Shown: positions 36,140-45,598 of the stretch, piece by piece | How the letters are laid out: every line of letters starts with the position of its first letter | Numbering within the stretch: position 1 is the first letter of the stretch | Assembly: GCF_000445105.1 (NCBI RefSeq) | Contig: NZ_ATDP01000090.1 | Coordinates: 40,503 to 104,502 of the forward strand | Source of the DNA: Sphingobium lactosutens DS20 | GTDB taxonomy: Bacteria; Pseudomonadota; Alphaproteobacteria; Sphingomonadales; Sphingomonadaceae | Direction of reading: 5' to 3' | DNA length: 64,000 nt | Notes under the pieces: model-generated | Databases searched by the model: none | Seen by the model: only the letters and a program-made list of their open reading frames with translations | Told to the model about the DNA's origin: nothing | Position numbers and translations under genes: made by a program

Positions 36140-38263
36140 ATGGAGATAGTCTTTATCGCCATAGGATGCGGCCTGCTGGCCGTGCTCTACGGCCTTTTCA
36201 CCGCGCGGCAGGTGCTGGCCGCGTCGCCGGGAAACGCCACGATGCAGGCGATCGCAGGGGCGATCCAGGAAGGGGCGAAGGCCTATCTGGGGCGGCAATA
36301 TAGCACCATTGCCGTCGTCGGCGTCGTCGTCGCTGTCCTGGTCGCGCTGTTCCTGGGGCTGACGTCCGCGATCGGGTTCCTGATCGGCGCGATCCTGTCG
36401 GGCGCGGCCGGTTTCATCGGCATGACCATTTCGGTGCGGGCCAATGTGCGCACCGCCGAAGCGGCGCGCGGATCGTTGCAGAGCGGCCTGACCGTCGCCT
36501 TTCGCGCGGGCGCGATCACCGGGATGCTGGTGGCGGGGCTGGCGCTGCTGGCGATCAGCGGCTTTTTCTGGTTCCTGACCGGGCCGGCAGGCCATGCGCC
36601 CGACGACCGGCTGGTCATCGATTCGCTGGTCGCCTTGGCCTTTGGCGCGTCGCTCATCTCCATCTTCGCGCGGCTGGGCGGCGGCATCTTCACCAAGGCG
36701 GCCGACGTCGGCGCGGACCTGGTAGGCAAGGTGGAGGCGGGCATACCCGAGGATGACCCCCGCAACCCCGCCGTCATCGCGGACAATGTCGGCGACAATG
36801 TGGGCGATTGCGCCGGCATGGCGGCCGACCTGTTCGAAACCTATGTCGTGACCGTCGGCGCGACGATGGTTCTGACCGCGCTGCTGGTGACGGGCGTGGA
36901 CAATGCATTCCTGATGAAGCTGATGGGCCTGCCGCTGATCGTCGGGGGATTGTGCATCATCACGTCGATCATCGGCACCTATATGGTGCGGCTGGGCCGG
37001 TCGCAGTCGATCATGGGCGCGCTCTACAAGGGCTTCTGGACCACCGCCATCCTGTCGATTCCTGCCATCTATCTCGCGACCAACTGGGTGCTGGGGGATA
37101 TGACCACGGTGTTCGGCGCCGATCTGGACGGTGTTGGCGGTTATAGCGGCATGGCGCTGTTCTGGTCGATGATGGTGGGGCTGGGCGTCACTGCGCTGAT
37201 CGTGTGGATCACCGAATATTATACCGGCACCAATTACCGCCCGGTCCGCTCCATCGCCAAGGCGTCAGAAACCGGCCACGGCACCAATGTCATCCAGGGG
37301 CTGGCGGTCAGCCTGGAGGCGACCGCGCTGCCGACGCTCGTGATCGTCGTCGGCATCATCCTGGCCTATCAGGCGGCAGGGCTGATAGGCATCGCCTTTG
37401 CCGCGACCGCGATGCTGGCGCTGGCGGGCATGGTGGTGGCGCTCGACGCCTATGGCCCGGTTACGGACAATGCCGGGGGCATCGCCGAAATGAGCCATAT
37501 GGACGAGACGGTGCGGGTGAAGACCGACGCGCTGGATGCGGTCGGCAATACGACCAAGGCGGTGACGAAGGGCTATGCCATCGGGTCGGCGGGGCTGGCG
37601 GCGCTGGTGCTGTTCGGCGCCTATACCGAGGATCTGAAATTCTATAATTCGGCGCTGGGCCTGACCGCGCCGGTCGATTTCAGCCTGTCCAACCCCTATG
37701 TGATCGTCGGGCTGCTGCTGGGCGCGCTGCTCCCCTATCTCTTCGGTGCGATGGGGATGACGGCGGTCGGTCGCGCGGCGGGGCATGTGGTGAAGGATGT
37801 GCGCCACCAGTTCGCCACCGACCATGGCATATTGCGCGGCGAATCGCGGCCCAATTATGCGCGCACGGTCGATCTGGTCACGCGCGCCGCGATCCGCGAA
37901 ATGATCCTGCCCAGCCTGCTGCCGGTGCTGGCCCCGATCATCGTCTATTTCGCGATCGCGGCGGTGGCGGGCATCGACAATGGCTTTGCCGCACTGGGTG
38001 CGTTGCTGTTGGGCGTGATCGTGTCCGGGCTGTTCGTCGCCCTGTCGATGACGTCGGGGGGCGGCGCATGGGACAATGCCAAGAAATATATCGAGGACGG
38101 CAATCATGGCGGCAAGGGCAGCTTTGCCCATCTCGCCGCGGTGACGGGCGACACGGTGGGCGATCCCTACAAGGACACCGCCGGTCCCGCGGTCAACCCG
38201 ATGATCAAGATCACCAACATCGTTGCGCTGCTATTGCTCGCCGCGCTGGCGCATGGGGGATGA
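36140..38263 (+). CDS. hppA: Membrane-bound proton-pumping pyrophosphatase, K+-independent
   Basis: HppA hydrolyses pyrophosphate and pumps protons across the inner membrane. The 707-residue product has about 16 helices and the catalytic loops [45 protein letters not shown] (in part: [31 protein letters not shown]) and later [16 protein letters not shown] and [21 protein letters not shown]. Around residue 473 it reads [17 protein letters not shown]: Lys after GNTT and Thr three residues on mark the K+-independent subclass. The start is ATG 36140 after GGGGGAGAGG. It is monocistronic. Confidence 0.95.
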   Translation: MEIVFIAIGCGLLAVLYGLFTARQVLAASPGNATMQAIAGAIQEGAKAYLGRQYSTIAVVGVVVAVLVALFLGLTSAIGFLIGAILSGAAGFIGMTISVRANVRTAEAARGSLQSGLTVAFRAGAITGMLVAGLALLAISGFFWFLTGPAGHAPDDRLVIDSLVALAFGASLISIFARLGGGIFTKAADVGADLVGKVEAGIPEDDPRNPAVIADNVGDNVGDCAGMAADLFETYVVTVGATMVLTALLVTGVDNAFLMKLMGLPLIVGGLCIITSIIGTYMVRLGRSQSIMGALYKGFWTTAILSIPAIYLATNWVLGDMTTVFGADLDGVGGYSGMALFWSMMVGLGVTALIVWITEYYTGTNYRPVRSIAKASETGHGTNVIQGLAVSLEATALPTLVIVVGIILAYQAAGLIGIAFAATAMLALAGMVVALDAYGPVTDNAGGIAEMSHMDETVRVKTDALDAVGNTTKAVTKGYAIGSAGLAALVLFGAYTEDLKFYNSALGLTAPVDFSLSNPYVIVGLLLGALLPYLFGAMGMTAVGRAAGHVVKDVRHQFATDHGILRGESRPNYARTVDLVTRAAIREMILPSLLPVLAPIIVYFAIAAVAGIDNGFAALGALLLGVIVSGLFVALSMTSGGGAWDNAKKYIEDGNHGGKGSFAHLAAVTGDTVGDPYKDTAGPAVNPMIKITNIVALLLLAALAHGG

Positions 38264-38303
38264 TCGGCTAGGCTGACTGGCATAGGCCTGTATTGGCCGA
38301 CCG

Positions 38304-38338
38304 TGCCGGCTCCGTTCCGCCAGCGGGGCCGGCATGTT
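38304..38338 (+). terminator. Hairpin downstream of hppA
   Basis: TGCCGGC and GCCGGCA pair around a 17-base loop, followed by TGTTTC. It lies 41 bases after the hppA stop and upstream of bioF. Confidence 0.5.
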
Positions 38339-38420
38339 TCTATGGCCGGTCTCGCATCCTTGCTGCACCTGCGCAGCGGCTTGCTTGCCCCCCTTTCCGG
38401 GCGCGCCTATAGCCCGCGCC

Positions 38421-39545
38421 ATGACTGCCGAACCCTTCCGGTCCCAGCTTGCCGCGCTGGAACAGCGCGGACGCCTGCGCCGGCTTTCACCCCGCGCCGG
38501 TCGCGATTTCGCCTCCAACGATTATCTCGGCCTTTCCAGCGACCCGATGATCGCGCAGGCGGTGGCCGATGCAGTCGCGCGGGGCGTGCCGCTGGGATCG
38601 GGCGGATCGCGACTGCTGCGCGGCAATGCGCCCGAACATGAAGGGCTGGAGGCGAAGGCGGCCGACTTTTTCCGCACCCAGGCGGCGCTGTTCCTGGCCA
38701 ATGGCTATGTCGCCAATCTGGCGTTGCTGTCGGCGCTGCCACAGCGCGGCGACCTGATCGTGGCGGACGAACTGGTGCATGCCAGCGTCCATGACGGCAT
38801 CCGCATGAGCAAGGCGAGCGCGGTGTTCGCGCGCCACAATGACGTGCAGAACTTTGCCGACCTGATCGCCGCCTTTCGCGCCGAAGGGGGCAAGGGCCGG
38901 GTGTGGATCGCGGTGGAAACGCTCTATTCCATGGAAGGCGACATGGCGCCGCTGGCGGACCTGGCAAAGCTCGCCGCCCGGCATGAAGCGATGCTGCTGC
39001 TGGATGAAGCCCATGGCACCGGCGTCTTCGGCCCGTCCGGCCGTGGTCTGTCGGCGGGTCTGGACGGGCTGCACAATGTCGTGACGCTGCACACCTGCGG
39101 CAAGGCGATGGGCGCGGAGGGCGCGCTGATCTGTGGCCCGCGCATCCTGATCGACTATCTGGTCAATCGCGCCCGGCCCTTCATCTATTCGACCGCGCCC
39201 TCGCCATTGATGGCGGTCGCCGCCGCCGCCGCGATCGACCGCATCGAGGCGGCGGACAATCGCCGCGACCGGCTGGCGACGCTGCGCCAGGATGCGGCGG
39301 AAGCGATCTGCGCGCCGCTCGGCCTGTCGCGCCCGCGCAGCCAGATCATCCCCGTCATATTGGAGGATGACGCCCGCACCATGGCGACCGCCGCCGCCTT
39401 GCAGGAGGCAGGGTTCGACGTGCGCGGCATTCGCCCGCCCACCGTGCCGGCGGGGACCAGCCGGCTGCGCATTTCGCTCAGCCTCAACGTCGGTCGCAAC
39501 GATGTGCTGGCGCTGGGCGAGCTGTTGCGCAGTCACGTCGCATGA
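38421..39545 (+). CDS. bioF: 8-amino-7-oxononanoate synthase
   Basis: BioF condenses pimeloyl-ACP or -CoA with alanine in biotin synthesis, using PLP. The 374-residue product has FASNDYLGLSSDP, SGGSRLLRGNAPEHEGLE, DEAHGTGVFGPSGRG with the PLP-contacting Asp at residue 195, and the Schiff-base Lys228 in TLHTCGKAMGAEG. The start is ATG 38421. Its stop overlaps the bioD start by four bases (ATGA), so it belongs with biotin genes rather than being a serine palmitoyltransferase or ALA synthase. Confidence 0.92.
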   Translation: MTAEPFRSQLAALEQRGRLRRLSPRAGRDFASNDYLGLSSDPMIAQAVADAVARGVPLGSGGSRLLRGNAPEHEGLEAKAADFFRTQAALFLANGYVANLALLSALPQRGDLIVADELVHASVHDGIRMSKASAVFARHNDVQNFADLIAAFRAEGGKGRVWIAVETLYSMEGDMAPLADLAKLAARHEAMLLLDEAHGTGVFGPSGRGLSAGLDGLHNVVTLHTCGKAMGAEGALICGPRILIDYLVNRARPFIYSTAPSPLMAVAAAAAIDRIEAADNRRDRLATLRQDAAEAICAPLGLSRPRSQIIPVILEDDARTMATAAALQEAGFDVRGIRPPTVPAGTSRLRISLSLNVGRNDVLALGELLRSHVA

Positions 39546-40156
39546 CCATCTTCATCGTGACGGGAACCGATACCGGCATTGGCAAGACCGTGTTCGCCGC
39601 CGGCCTGGCCGGCGCGCTGGGCGCCTGTTACTGGAAGCCGATCCAGGCCGGCGTCGATCCGGAAGGCGACAAGGAAACCGTCGCCGCCCTGTCCGGCCTG
39701 CCGGCCGAACGCATATTGCCCGAAGCCTACCGGCTGGCGACGCCGGCATCGCCCCATCTTGCCGCGCGGATCGACGGGGTGGACATTCGGCTCGACCGGC
39801 TGGCGCTGCCGCGCGTCGACGGGCCGCTGGTGGTCGAAGGGGCGGGCGGGCTGATGGTGCCCATCAGCGAAACGATGCTGATGATCGACCTGTTTGCCCA
39901 TTGGGGCCAGCCGGTCATCCTGTGCGCGCGCACCGCCCTTGGCACCATCAACCACAGTTTGCTCAGCATCGAAGCGTTGCGCGCCCGCGACGTGCCGATT
40001 GCCGGCATCGCCTTCATTGGCGACGAACATGCCGAAAATGAACGGATCATTCCCGCGCTGGGCAAGGTGGCGGCGCTGGGCCGGTTGCCGATGCTGGCCG
40101 AGATGACGCCGGACGCTCTGGCGCACGCCTTTGCCGGGCACATCAACCTGCCATAA
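39542..40156 (+). CDS. bioD: Dethiobiotin synthetase
   Basis: BioD closes the ureido ring of dethiobiotin using ATP and CO2. The 204-residue product has the P-loop VTGTDTGIGKTVFAAGLAG at the start, YWKPIQAG, and VVEGAGGLMVPISETMLMIDLFA. It overlaps bioF by four bases and is probably co-translated with it. bioA lies 5.4 kb downstream; bioB and bioC are not seen in the window. Confidence 0.95.
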   Translation: MTIFIVTGTDTGIGKTVFAAGLAGALGACYWKPIQAGVDPEGDKETVAALSGLPAERILPEAYRLATPASPHLAARIDGVDIRLDRLALPRVDGPLVVEGAGGLMVPISETMLMIDLFAHWGQPVILCARTALGTINHSLLSIEALRARDVPIAGIAFIGDEHAENERIIPALGKVAALGRLPMLAEMTPDALAHAFAGHINLP

Positions 40157-40262
40157 TTTTCGACCAACGACATGGACAAGCCTGTTGCACGGGCGTTCAA
40201 GTCCCGCTCATGCCGGGTGTGCCACAGGCGCGCCCAGTTTATGCCAAGCAAGGGACGCTTTG

Positions 40263-42335
40263 ATGACCAAATATATTCTGGGGGCCGCCGTCAGCGCGCT
40301 TGCCCTGGCCGCGACTGCGGCCCATGCCGATCAACCCGCGACCGTGGCCCATGCCGATCAGGCCGCGACGCCGGCCGCTGTATCGTCCACCACCGCGAAG
40401 CCGACTTATGGCAGCTATGGCTTCGACGAAAGCGGCATGGATAGGTCGGTCAAGCCGGGCGACGATTTCTACGACTATGCCAATGGCACCTGGGCGAAGA
40501 ACACGCCTATTCCGGCCGACAAGTCCAACTATGGCGCGTTCAATATCCTGGACGACCTGTCGCGCGAACGCACCAAGGGGATATTGGAGGCTGCGCAGAC
40601 CGATCCTAACAGCAAGATCGGCAATGCCTATGCCGCCTATATGAACAAGGCTGCGGTCGAGGCGAAGGGCATGGCGCCGATCAAGCCATGGCTGGCCGAA
40701 ATCGAGGCGGTGAAGGATCGCGCCGGCTATGCCAAGGTTGCGGCGAAAGCAGCGCGCGCCGGCATTCGCGGACCGTTCCGATTCTATGTCGGACAGGATG
40801 ACAAAGATCCTGAAACCTACATCCTCTCGATGATGCAAGGGGGGCTTGGCCTGCCCGATCGCGACTATTATCTCGACCAGGGCGAGAAGATGGCGGCGAT
40901 CCGCACCGCCTATGTCGCCCATCTGGAAAAGATGCTGACCCTGGCCGGCCAGAGCGACGCAAAGGCGCGCGCCGCCGCGTTGATGGCGTTCGAAACGGAG
41001 ATCGCCAAGGTCCATTGGACCCAGATCGACAGCCGCGACGCCGACAAGACCTATAACAAGATGACGCTGGCGCAGCTGGAGCAGGCCGCGCCGGGCTTCG
41101 ACTTTGCGGGCTATTATGCCGCGAATAACCTCAAGCCGACGAGCCTGCTGGTCGCGCAGCCCAGCGCCATTACCGGCGAAGCGGCGCTGATCGCCAAGGC
41201 GCCGATGCAGGTGCTCAAGGACGGGTTGCTGCTGTCCAGCCTGCATGCCTATGCCGATTATCTGCCCGATACGGTCGCCGACGCGGATTTCGCCTTTTAC
41301 GGCACCACCCTGTCGGGCACGCCCGAGCGCGAGGAACGCTGGAAGCGCGGCGTCACCTTCCTCAAGGAATCGCTGGGCGAGGAAGTCGGCAAAATCTACG
41401 TCGCCAAATATTTTCCGCCCGAAACCAAGGCGGCGATGGATGACCTCGTCAAGAATGTGCTCGCCGCCATGGGCCGCCGCATCGACGCGCTGCCCTGGAT
41501 GAGCGATACGGCCAAGGCGCGCGCGCACAAGAAGCTGGCGGCCTTCACGCCCAAGATCGGCTATCCCGACAAATGGCGCGATTATTCGGGGCTGGACATC
41601 AAGCGCGACGACCTGCTCGGCAATGCGATGCGCTCCAACGCCTTCGAGTTCGACTATAATATCGGCAAGCTCGGCAAGCCCATCTATCGCTGGGAATGGG
41701 GCATGACCCCGATGGAGATCAACGCCTATGCCAATTTCGGCATGGTGGAAATCGTCTTCCCGGCTGCCATCCTGCAACCGCCCTTCTTCGATCCCAAGGC
41801 GGACCCGGCGGTCAATTATGGCGGCATCGGCGCGGTGATCGGCCATGAACTCAGCCATCATTTCGACGACCAAGGCGCGAAATATGACGAGACGGGCAAG
41901 CTCAACCAGTGGTGGACCGACCAGGATGTCGCCAATTTCAAGGCGCTGACCGACAAGCTGGTCAAGCAATATGATGCCTATGAGCCCTTCCCCGGCGCGC
42001 ATGTGAAGGGCGCTTTCACGCTGGGCGAGAATATCGGCGACCTGGGCGGTCTGGCGGTCGCGCTGGACGCCTATCATGCCTCGCTGGGCGGCAAGAAGGC
42101 GCCGGTGATCGACGGCATGACCGGCGATCAGCGTTTCTTCCTGGGCTGGGCGCAAGTGTGGCGGCGCAATTACCGCGAAGCCAATCTGCGTCAGCGGCTG
42201 GTCACGGACCCGCACGCGCCGTCGCAATATCGCACCGACATCGTGCGCAATTTCGATGCCTGGTATGACGCGTTCAAGCCGTCGCCCAATGGCAAAATCT
42301 ATCTGACGCCGGAAAATCGCGTGAAGATCTGGTAA
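40263..42335 (+). CDS. M13 family (neprilysin-like) metallopeptidase
   Basis: This 690-residue zinc peptidase is exported by a signal peptide (KYILGAAVSALALAATAAHA). It belongs to the M13 neprilysin/PepO family and should cleave oligopeptides in the periplasm. The zinc site is VIGHELSHHFDDQG near residues 525-540, with ENIGDLGGLAVALDAY providing the third ligand. Earlier landmarks are SVKPGDDFYDYANGTWAKN and NAYANFGMVEIVFPAAIL. The N-terminus contains a repeated AHADQPAT/AHADQAAT unit after the signal peptide, which looks like a small local duplication. A clear terminator follows. Confidence 0.95.
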   Translation: MTKYILGAAVSALALAATAAHADQPATVAHADQAATPAAVSSTTAKPTYGSYGFDESGMDRSVKPGDDFYDYANGTWAKNTPIPADKSNYGAFNILDDLSRERTKGILEAAQTDPNSKIGNAYAAYMNKAAVEAKGMAPIKPWLAEIEAVKDRAGYAKVAAKAARAGIRGPFRFYVGQDDKDPETYILSMMQGGLGLPDRDYYLDQGEKMAAIRTAYVAHLEKMLTLAGQSDAKARAAALMAFETEIAKVHWTQIDSRDADKTYNKMTLAQLEQAAPGFDFAGYYAANNLKPTSLLVAQPSAITGEAALIAKAPMQVLKDGLLLSSLHAYADYLPDTVADADFAFYGTTLSGTPEREERWKRGVTFLKESLGEEVGKIYVAKYFPPETKAAMDDLVKNVLAAMGRRIDALPWMSDTAKARAHKKLAAFTPKIGYPDKWRDYSGLDIKRDDLLGNAMRSNAFEFDYNIGKLGKPIYRWEWGMTPMEINAYANFGMVEIVFPAAILQPPFFDPKADPAVNYGGIGAVIGHELSHHFDDQGAKYDETGKLNQWWTDQDVANFKALTDKLVKQYDAYEPFPGAHVKGAFTLGENIGDLGGLAVALDAYHASLGGKKAPVIDGMTGDQRFFLGWAQVWRRNYREANLRQRLVTDPHAPSQYRTDIVRNFDAWYDAFKPSPNGKIYLTPENRVKIW

Positions 42336-42345
42336 GAATAAAGAC

Positions 42346-42372
42346 GGCCGGCGGAGACATTCGCCGGCCTTG
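42346..42372 (+). terminator. Terminator of the M13 peptidase gene
   Basis: GGCCGGCG and CGCCGGCC pair over eight bases with an 8-base loop, followed by TTGTCC. It lies ten bases past the stop. Confidence 0.65.
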
Positions 42373-42528
42373 TCCATGATTTTGCGCCGACAGGCCGTGA
42401 CAAAAAAAGGGTCGGCTGAATGGAACCGGGCAGTCGTCTATCGGATGGCTCGATTCAGCCAAAAGGGTCTTTCCTCCCCTGCATGCTTCACCCATTTTAT
42501 TTGGGTAATGACATGCAGGAGACTGAAC

Positions 42529-42969
42529 ATGAAGGGTCTGATCCAATCCCGTTTGACCAAGGCTGGTCTTATGTCGGCCGCTTTTCTGGCCGCCACCCCG
42601 CTTTATGCGCAGATGAGCCCGGCGGCTCCCGCAGAGCCAGCTGCGCCTGCGGCGACACCCGCGCCCGCGGCTGGCGCAGGCAACTTCACGGACGCAGAAA
42701 TCAAGCAATTTGCCGCCGCGGCCGTCGAAGTGACGAAAATTCAGCAGGACAGCACGATTTCGGCAGCGGACAAGCAGCCCAAGATGCTGGCCGCGGTGCA
42801 ATCGTCCGGCCTTCCCCCCGAAAAGTTCAACCAGATCGGGCAGGCCGCAGCGGCCGACCCTGCGCTTCAGCAGCGTATCCAGGCATCGGCACCCGCCGCG
42901 CCTGCAGCCCCGGCCGCACCGGACGCGGGCGCGATGCAACCTGCCGAGCCGGCCCAGCCGCCGCAATAA
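42529..42969 (+). CDS. DUF4168-like secreted Ala/Pro-rich protein
   Basis: This 146-residue exported protein has a signal peptide (MKGLIQSRLTKAGLMSAAFL through YAQ) and a central domain resembling DUF4168: FTDAEIKQFAAAAVEVTKIQQD, then QPKMLAAVQSSGLPPEKFNQIGQAAAADPALQQRI (in part), a short helical pattern of unknown role. Long Ala/Pro-rich stretches flank this domain on both sides. The start at ATG 42529 follows AGGAG by seven bases. The gene is monocistronic with its own terminator. The function is unknown. Confidence 0.72.
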   Translation: MKGLIQSRLTKAGLMSAAFLAATPLYAQMSPAAPAEPAAPAATPAPAAGAGNFTDAEIKQFAAAAVEVTKIQQDSTISAADKQPKMLAAVQSSGLPPEKFNQIGQAAAADPALQQRIQASAPAAPAAPAAPDAGAMQPAEPAQPPQ

Positions 42970-42993
42970 GCCACGGGGCATAGCAGAGCAGGA

Positions 42994-43023
42994 GGGCAGT
43001 TCCCGAAAGGGGCTGCCCTTTTT
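42994..43023 (+). terminator. Intrinsic terminator after the DUF4168-like gene
   Basis: GGGCAG and CTGCCC pair, with a further CCC/GGG pairing around GAAA, followed by TTTTT. It has the classical rho-independent form. Confidence 0.88.
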
Positions 43024-43098
43024 ATGTATTTGGCGCACGAAATTGGTTCCCGATCCGAGCGAAAATATCGGGGGTGACGGCGACGATCCAGTCTGATT

Positions 43099-44922
43099 AT
43101 GCTCCGCGCCATGCATGACCAGGCCCTATCCATTGCGCTGATCGGAATCTTCGGCATCGGCGCCCAATGGATCGCCTGGCGCACCGGCTGGCCCGCCATC
43201 GCGCTGATGCTGGCGGCCGGTGTCATCAGCGGGCCGGTGCTGCATCTCATCAATCCCGAACATGTGTTTGGCGAGTTGCTGGAACCGATGGTGTCGGTGG
43301 CCGTCGCGCTGATCCTTTTCGAAGGGGGGCTGAGCCTCAATTTTCGCGAATTGCGCAAGACCGACGGCGCGGTCACGCGGCTGGTCCTGCTGGGTGCGCC
43401 GATCGGCTGGATATTGGGGGCGGTCGCCTGCTTCTATGTCGCGGGCCTGGTGTGGCCGGTGGCCATATTATTCGCCGGCATTTTGGTGGTGACAGGGCCG
43501 ACGGTGGTGCTGCCGCTGCTGCGCCAGTCCAATGTCGCGGCGCGACCGCGCGCGATCCTGAAATGGGAAGCGATCGTCAACGATCCGGTCGGCGCGCTGC
43601 TGGGCGTCGTGACCTATGAATATCTGCGGCGCGCTGGGGAAGGCGGTTCGCTCGCCTCGGTCATCTTCGCGCTGGTCGCGGCGGCGGTGGTCGCGGGCCT
43701 GATCGGCTGGCTGGCGGCGAGGGCGCTTGGATGGGCCTTCCCGCGCGGTCATGTGCCCGAATATCTGAAGGCGCCCGTCCTGCTGGTCGCGGTGATCGGC
43801 GTCTTCGTCCTTTCCAATGCGATCCAGCAGGAAACCGGGCTGCTGGCGGTCACGATCATGGGCGTGGCGCTCGCCAATATGCGGCTTGATTCCCTGCGCG
43901 ACATTCAGCCGTTCAAGGAGAATGTCACTGTCCTGCTGATATCGGGCGTGTTCGTCATCCTGTCCGCCTCGCTGGATTTCGAGGCGCTGCGCCAGTTCGA
44001 ATGGCGCTTCCTGGCCTTCCTGCTGGTGCTGATGTTCCTGGTGCGGCCCGCGACCGTGCTGATCAGCCTGGCCTTCACCAAGGTCCCCTGGAACGAGCGG
44101 CTGCTGGTCGCCTGGATCGCGCCGCGCGGTATCGTCGCGGTGGCGATTTCCGGCCTGTTCGCGCTGCGGCTCGATCGGCTGGGCTATAGCGACGGGTCGA
44201 TCCTGGTGACATTGTCCTTTGCCGTGGTGGTGGCGACCATATTGTTCCACGGCTTTTCGATCCGACCGGTGGCGCGATTGCTCAAGGTGACGGGCGCGGC
44301 CGAGCGCGGCCTGCTGATCGTCGGGGCCACGCCGTTCAGCCTGGAGCTGGCGACGCAGTTGCGGCAGCTGGAAGTGCCGGTGACGATCGCGGACAATAGC
44401 TGGCAGCGCCTGTCCCCTGCGCGCCACGCCGGCATTCCCACCTATCATGGCGAGATTTTGTCGGAGGCGACGGACGAACGGCTGGACCTCGCGCAATTTC
44501 AGGTGCTGGCCGCAACCACCGACAATGAAGCCTATAATGCGTTGGTCTGCACCGAGTTCGCGCCGGAAGTCGGCCGCGACAATGTGTATCAGCTGGGCGA
44601 CGCGAGCAATGACGAGGACCCGCGCGCCTTGCCCGAATCGCTGCGCGGCCGGGCGCTGTTTTCCGCCGGCCATGGCGTGGAGGACATCATCCAGCGCGAG
44701 GAGCAGGGCTGGACCTTCCGCAAGACGCGCATCAGCGAGCAGTTCGATTTCGATGCGGCCAAAGCGTCCCTGTCCGAAGGCGGCGACATGCTGCTGTTGC
44801 TGCGCAAAAGCGGCGCGCTGCGCTTCTTCACCCATGCGTCGCGGCCGACGCCGCAACCGGGCGACACCATCCTGACCTATGTGCCGCCGTCCAAGCCGAA
44901 GCCGAAAGGAGAGGATGAATGA
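43099..44922 (+). CDS. CPA-type cation:proton antiporter with C-terminal RCK domain
   Basis: This 607-residue protein combines a 12-helix Na+(K+)/H+ exchanger with a TrkA-type cytoplasmic regulatory part. The membrane half shows GIGAQWIAWRTGWPAIALMLAAG, SVAVALILFEGGLSLNF, FAGILVVTGPTVVLPLLRQ and AIVNDPVGALLGVV, the cation site pattern of the CPA1 family (quoted in parts). From about residue 405 comes an RCK-like nucleotide fold, AERGLLIVGATPFSLELATQLRQLEVPVTIADN (in part), then a TrkA-C-like end. The last bases overlap the next gene (ATGA), so it is translated together with an OmpA-like lipoprotein. A start at ATG 43111 is also possible. Confidence 0.88.
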   Translation: MLRAMHDQALSIALIGIFGIGAQWIAWRTGWPAIALMLAAGVISGPVLHLINPEHVFGELLEPMVSVAVALILFEGGLSLNFRELRKTDGAVTRLVLLGAPIGWILGAVACFYVAGLVWPVAILFAGILVVTGPTVVLPLLRQSNVAARPRAILKWEAIVNDPVGALLGVVTYEYLRRAGEGGSLASVIFALVAAAVVAGLIGWLAARALGWAFPRGHVPEYLKAPVLLVAVIGVFVLSNAIQQETGLLAVTIMGVALANMRLDSLRDIQPFKENVTVLLISGVFVILSASLDFEALRQFEWRFLAFLLVLMFLVRPATVLISLAFTKVPWNERLLVAWIAPRGIVAVAISGLFALRLDRLGYSDGSILVTLSFAVVVATILFHGFSIRPVARLLKVTGAAERGLLIVGATPFSLELATQLRQLEVPVTIADNSWQRLSPARHAGIPTYHGEILSEATDERLDLAQFQVLAATTDNEAYNALVCTEFAPEVGRDNVYQLGDASNDEDPRALPESLRGRALFSAGHGVEDIIQREEQGWTFRKTRISEQFDFDAAKASLSEGGDMLLLLRKSGALRFFTHASRPTPQPGDTILTYVPPSKPKPKGEDE

Positions 44923-45566
44923 CAAGACTGGCTCCAGCCCTCCTGCTGCTGGGCGCATTATGTGCCTGTCAGCCGCCCGAGGCGACTGATCCGGCCAATG
45001 GGACCAATGCTGCGGTCGACGATGCCGACAATGCGGTTTCGGTGATGGCGGGCGCCAATGAAAGCGCAAATGCCGCAGAGCCGCAGCGGTCCATCCTGCG
45101 CCCCGAAGTGGCCGAGCCGGAAGAGCCGCCCAAGATCGAGCCGGCGCAGGCGGTGATCGGCTTTGGCGAAACACCGATGAAGCTGGATGACGCCGCCCGG
45201 CAGGCGCTCGACGCGCTGATCGCCACACCGGCGATGACGGCTGGCGGCCCCATCACGCTGCGGGGCCACAGCGATTCGCGCGGGGCCGATGGCGACAACA
45301 AGGTCGCCTCCCGTAAGCGAGCCGAACTGGTGCGCGATTATCTGGTCGAAAAGGGCGTGGCCAAGGACCGCATCACTCTCATCGCCATTGGCGAAGGCCG
45401 GCCGGTTGCGCCCAATGTCCGGGAAGACGGCAGCGACGACCCCGAAGGCCAGGCGAAGAATCGCCGCGTGGAGGTGACGGTCGCCCTGCCCAGGGTGGTG
45501 GTCCCGCCGCCGGTCGCGCCCAACGCCGCCAATCCTGCGCCCAAAGCTGCCCTCAAGTCGCCATAG
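44919..45566 (+). CDS. OmpA-family peptidoglycan-binding lipoprotein
   Basis: This 215-residue protein has a lipoprotein signal: APALLLLGALCAC, with lipobox L14-C15-A16-C17 and Cys17 as the modification site. The mature N-terminal part is polar. The C-terminal domain is OmpA-like: PITLRGHSDSRGADGDNKVASRKRAELVRDYLVEKG (in part) and ITLIAIGEGRPVAPN, with the diaminopimelate-binding Asp and Arg of the family. It likely anchors the outer membrane to peptidoglycan. It overlaps the upstream antiporter by four bases, an unusual partnership. Confidence 0.88.
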   Translation: MTRLAPALLLLGALCACQPPEATDPANGTNAAVDDADNAVSVMAGANESANAAEPQRSILRPEVAEPEEPPKIEPAQAVIGFGETPMKLDDAARQALDALIATPAMTAGGPITLRGHSDSRGADGDNKVASRKRAELVRDYLVEKGVAKDRITLIAIGEGRPVAPNVREDGSDDPEGQAKNRRVEVTVALPRVVVPPPVAPNAANPAPKAALKSP

Positions 45567-45598
45567 TCTTCATCCGGACCTTGGATTAAGGGGCGTCC

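Noticed and set aside
38421..39545. 5-aminolevulinate synthase or serine palmitoyltransferase in place of BioF
   Set aside because: The gene overlaps bioD and has BioF length and motifs, so biotin synthesis is the better call.
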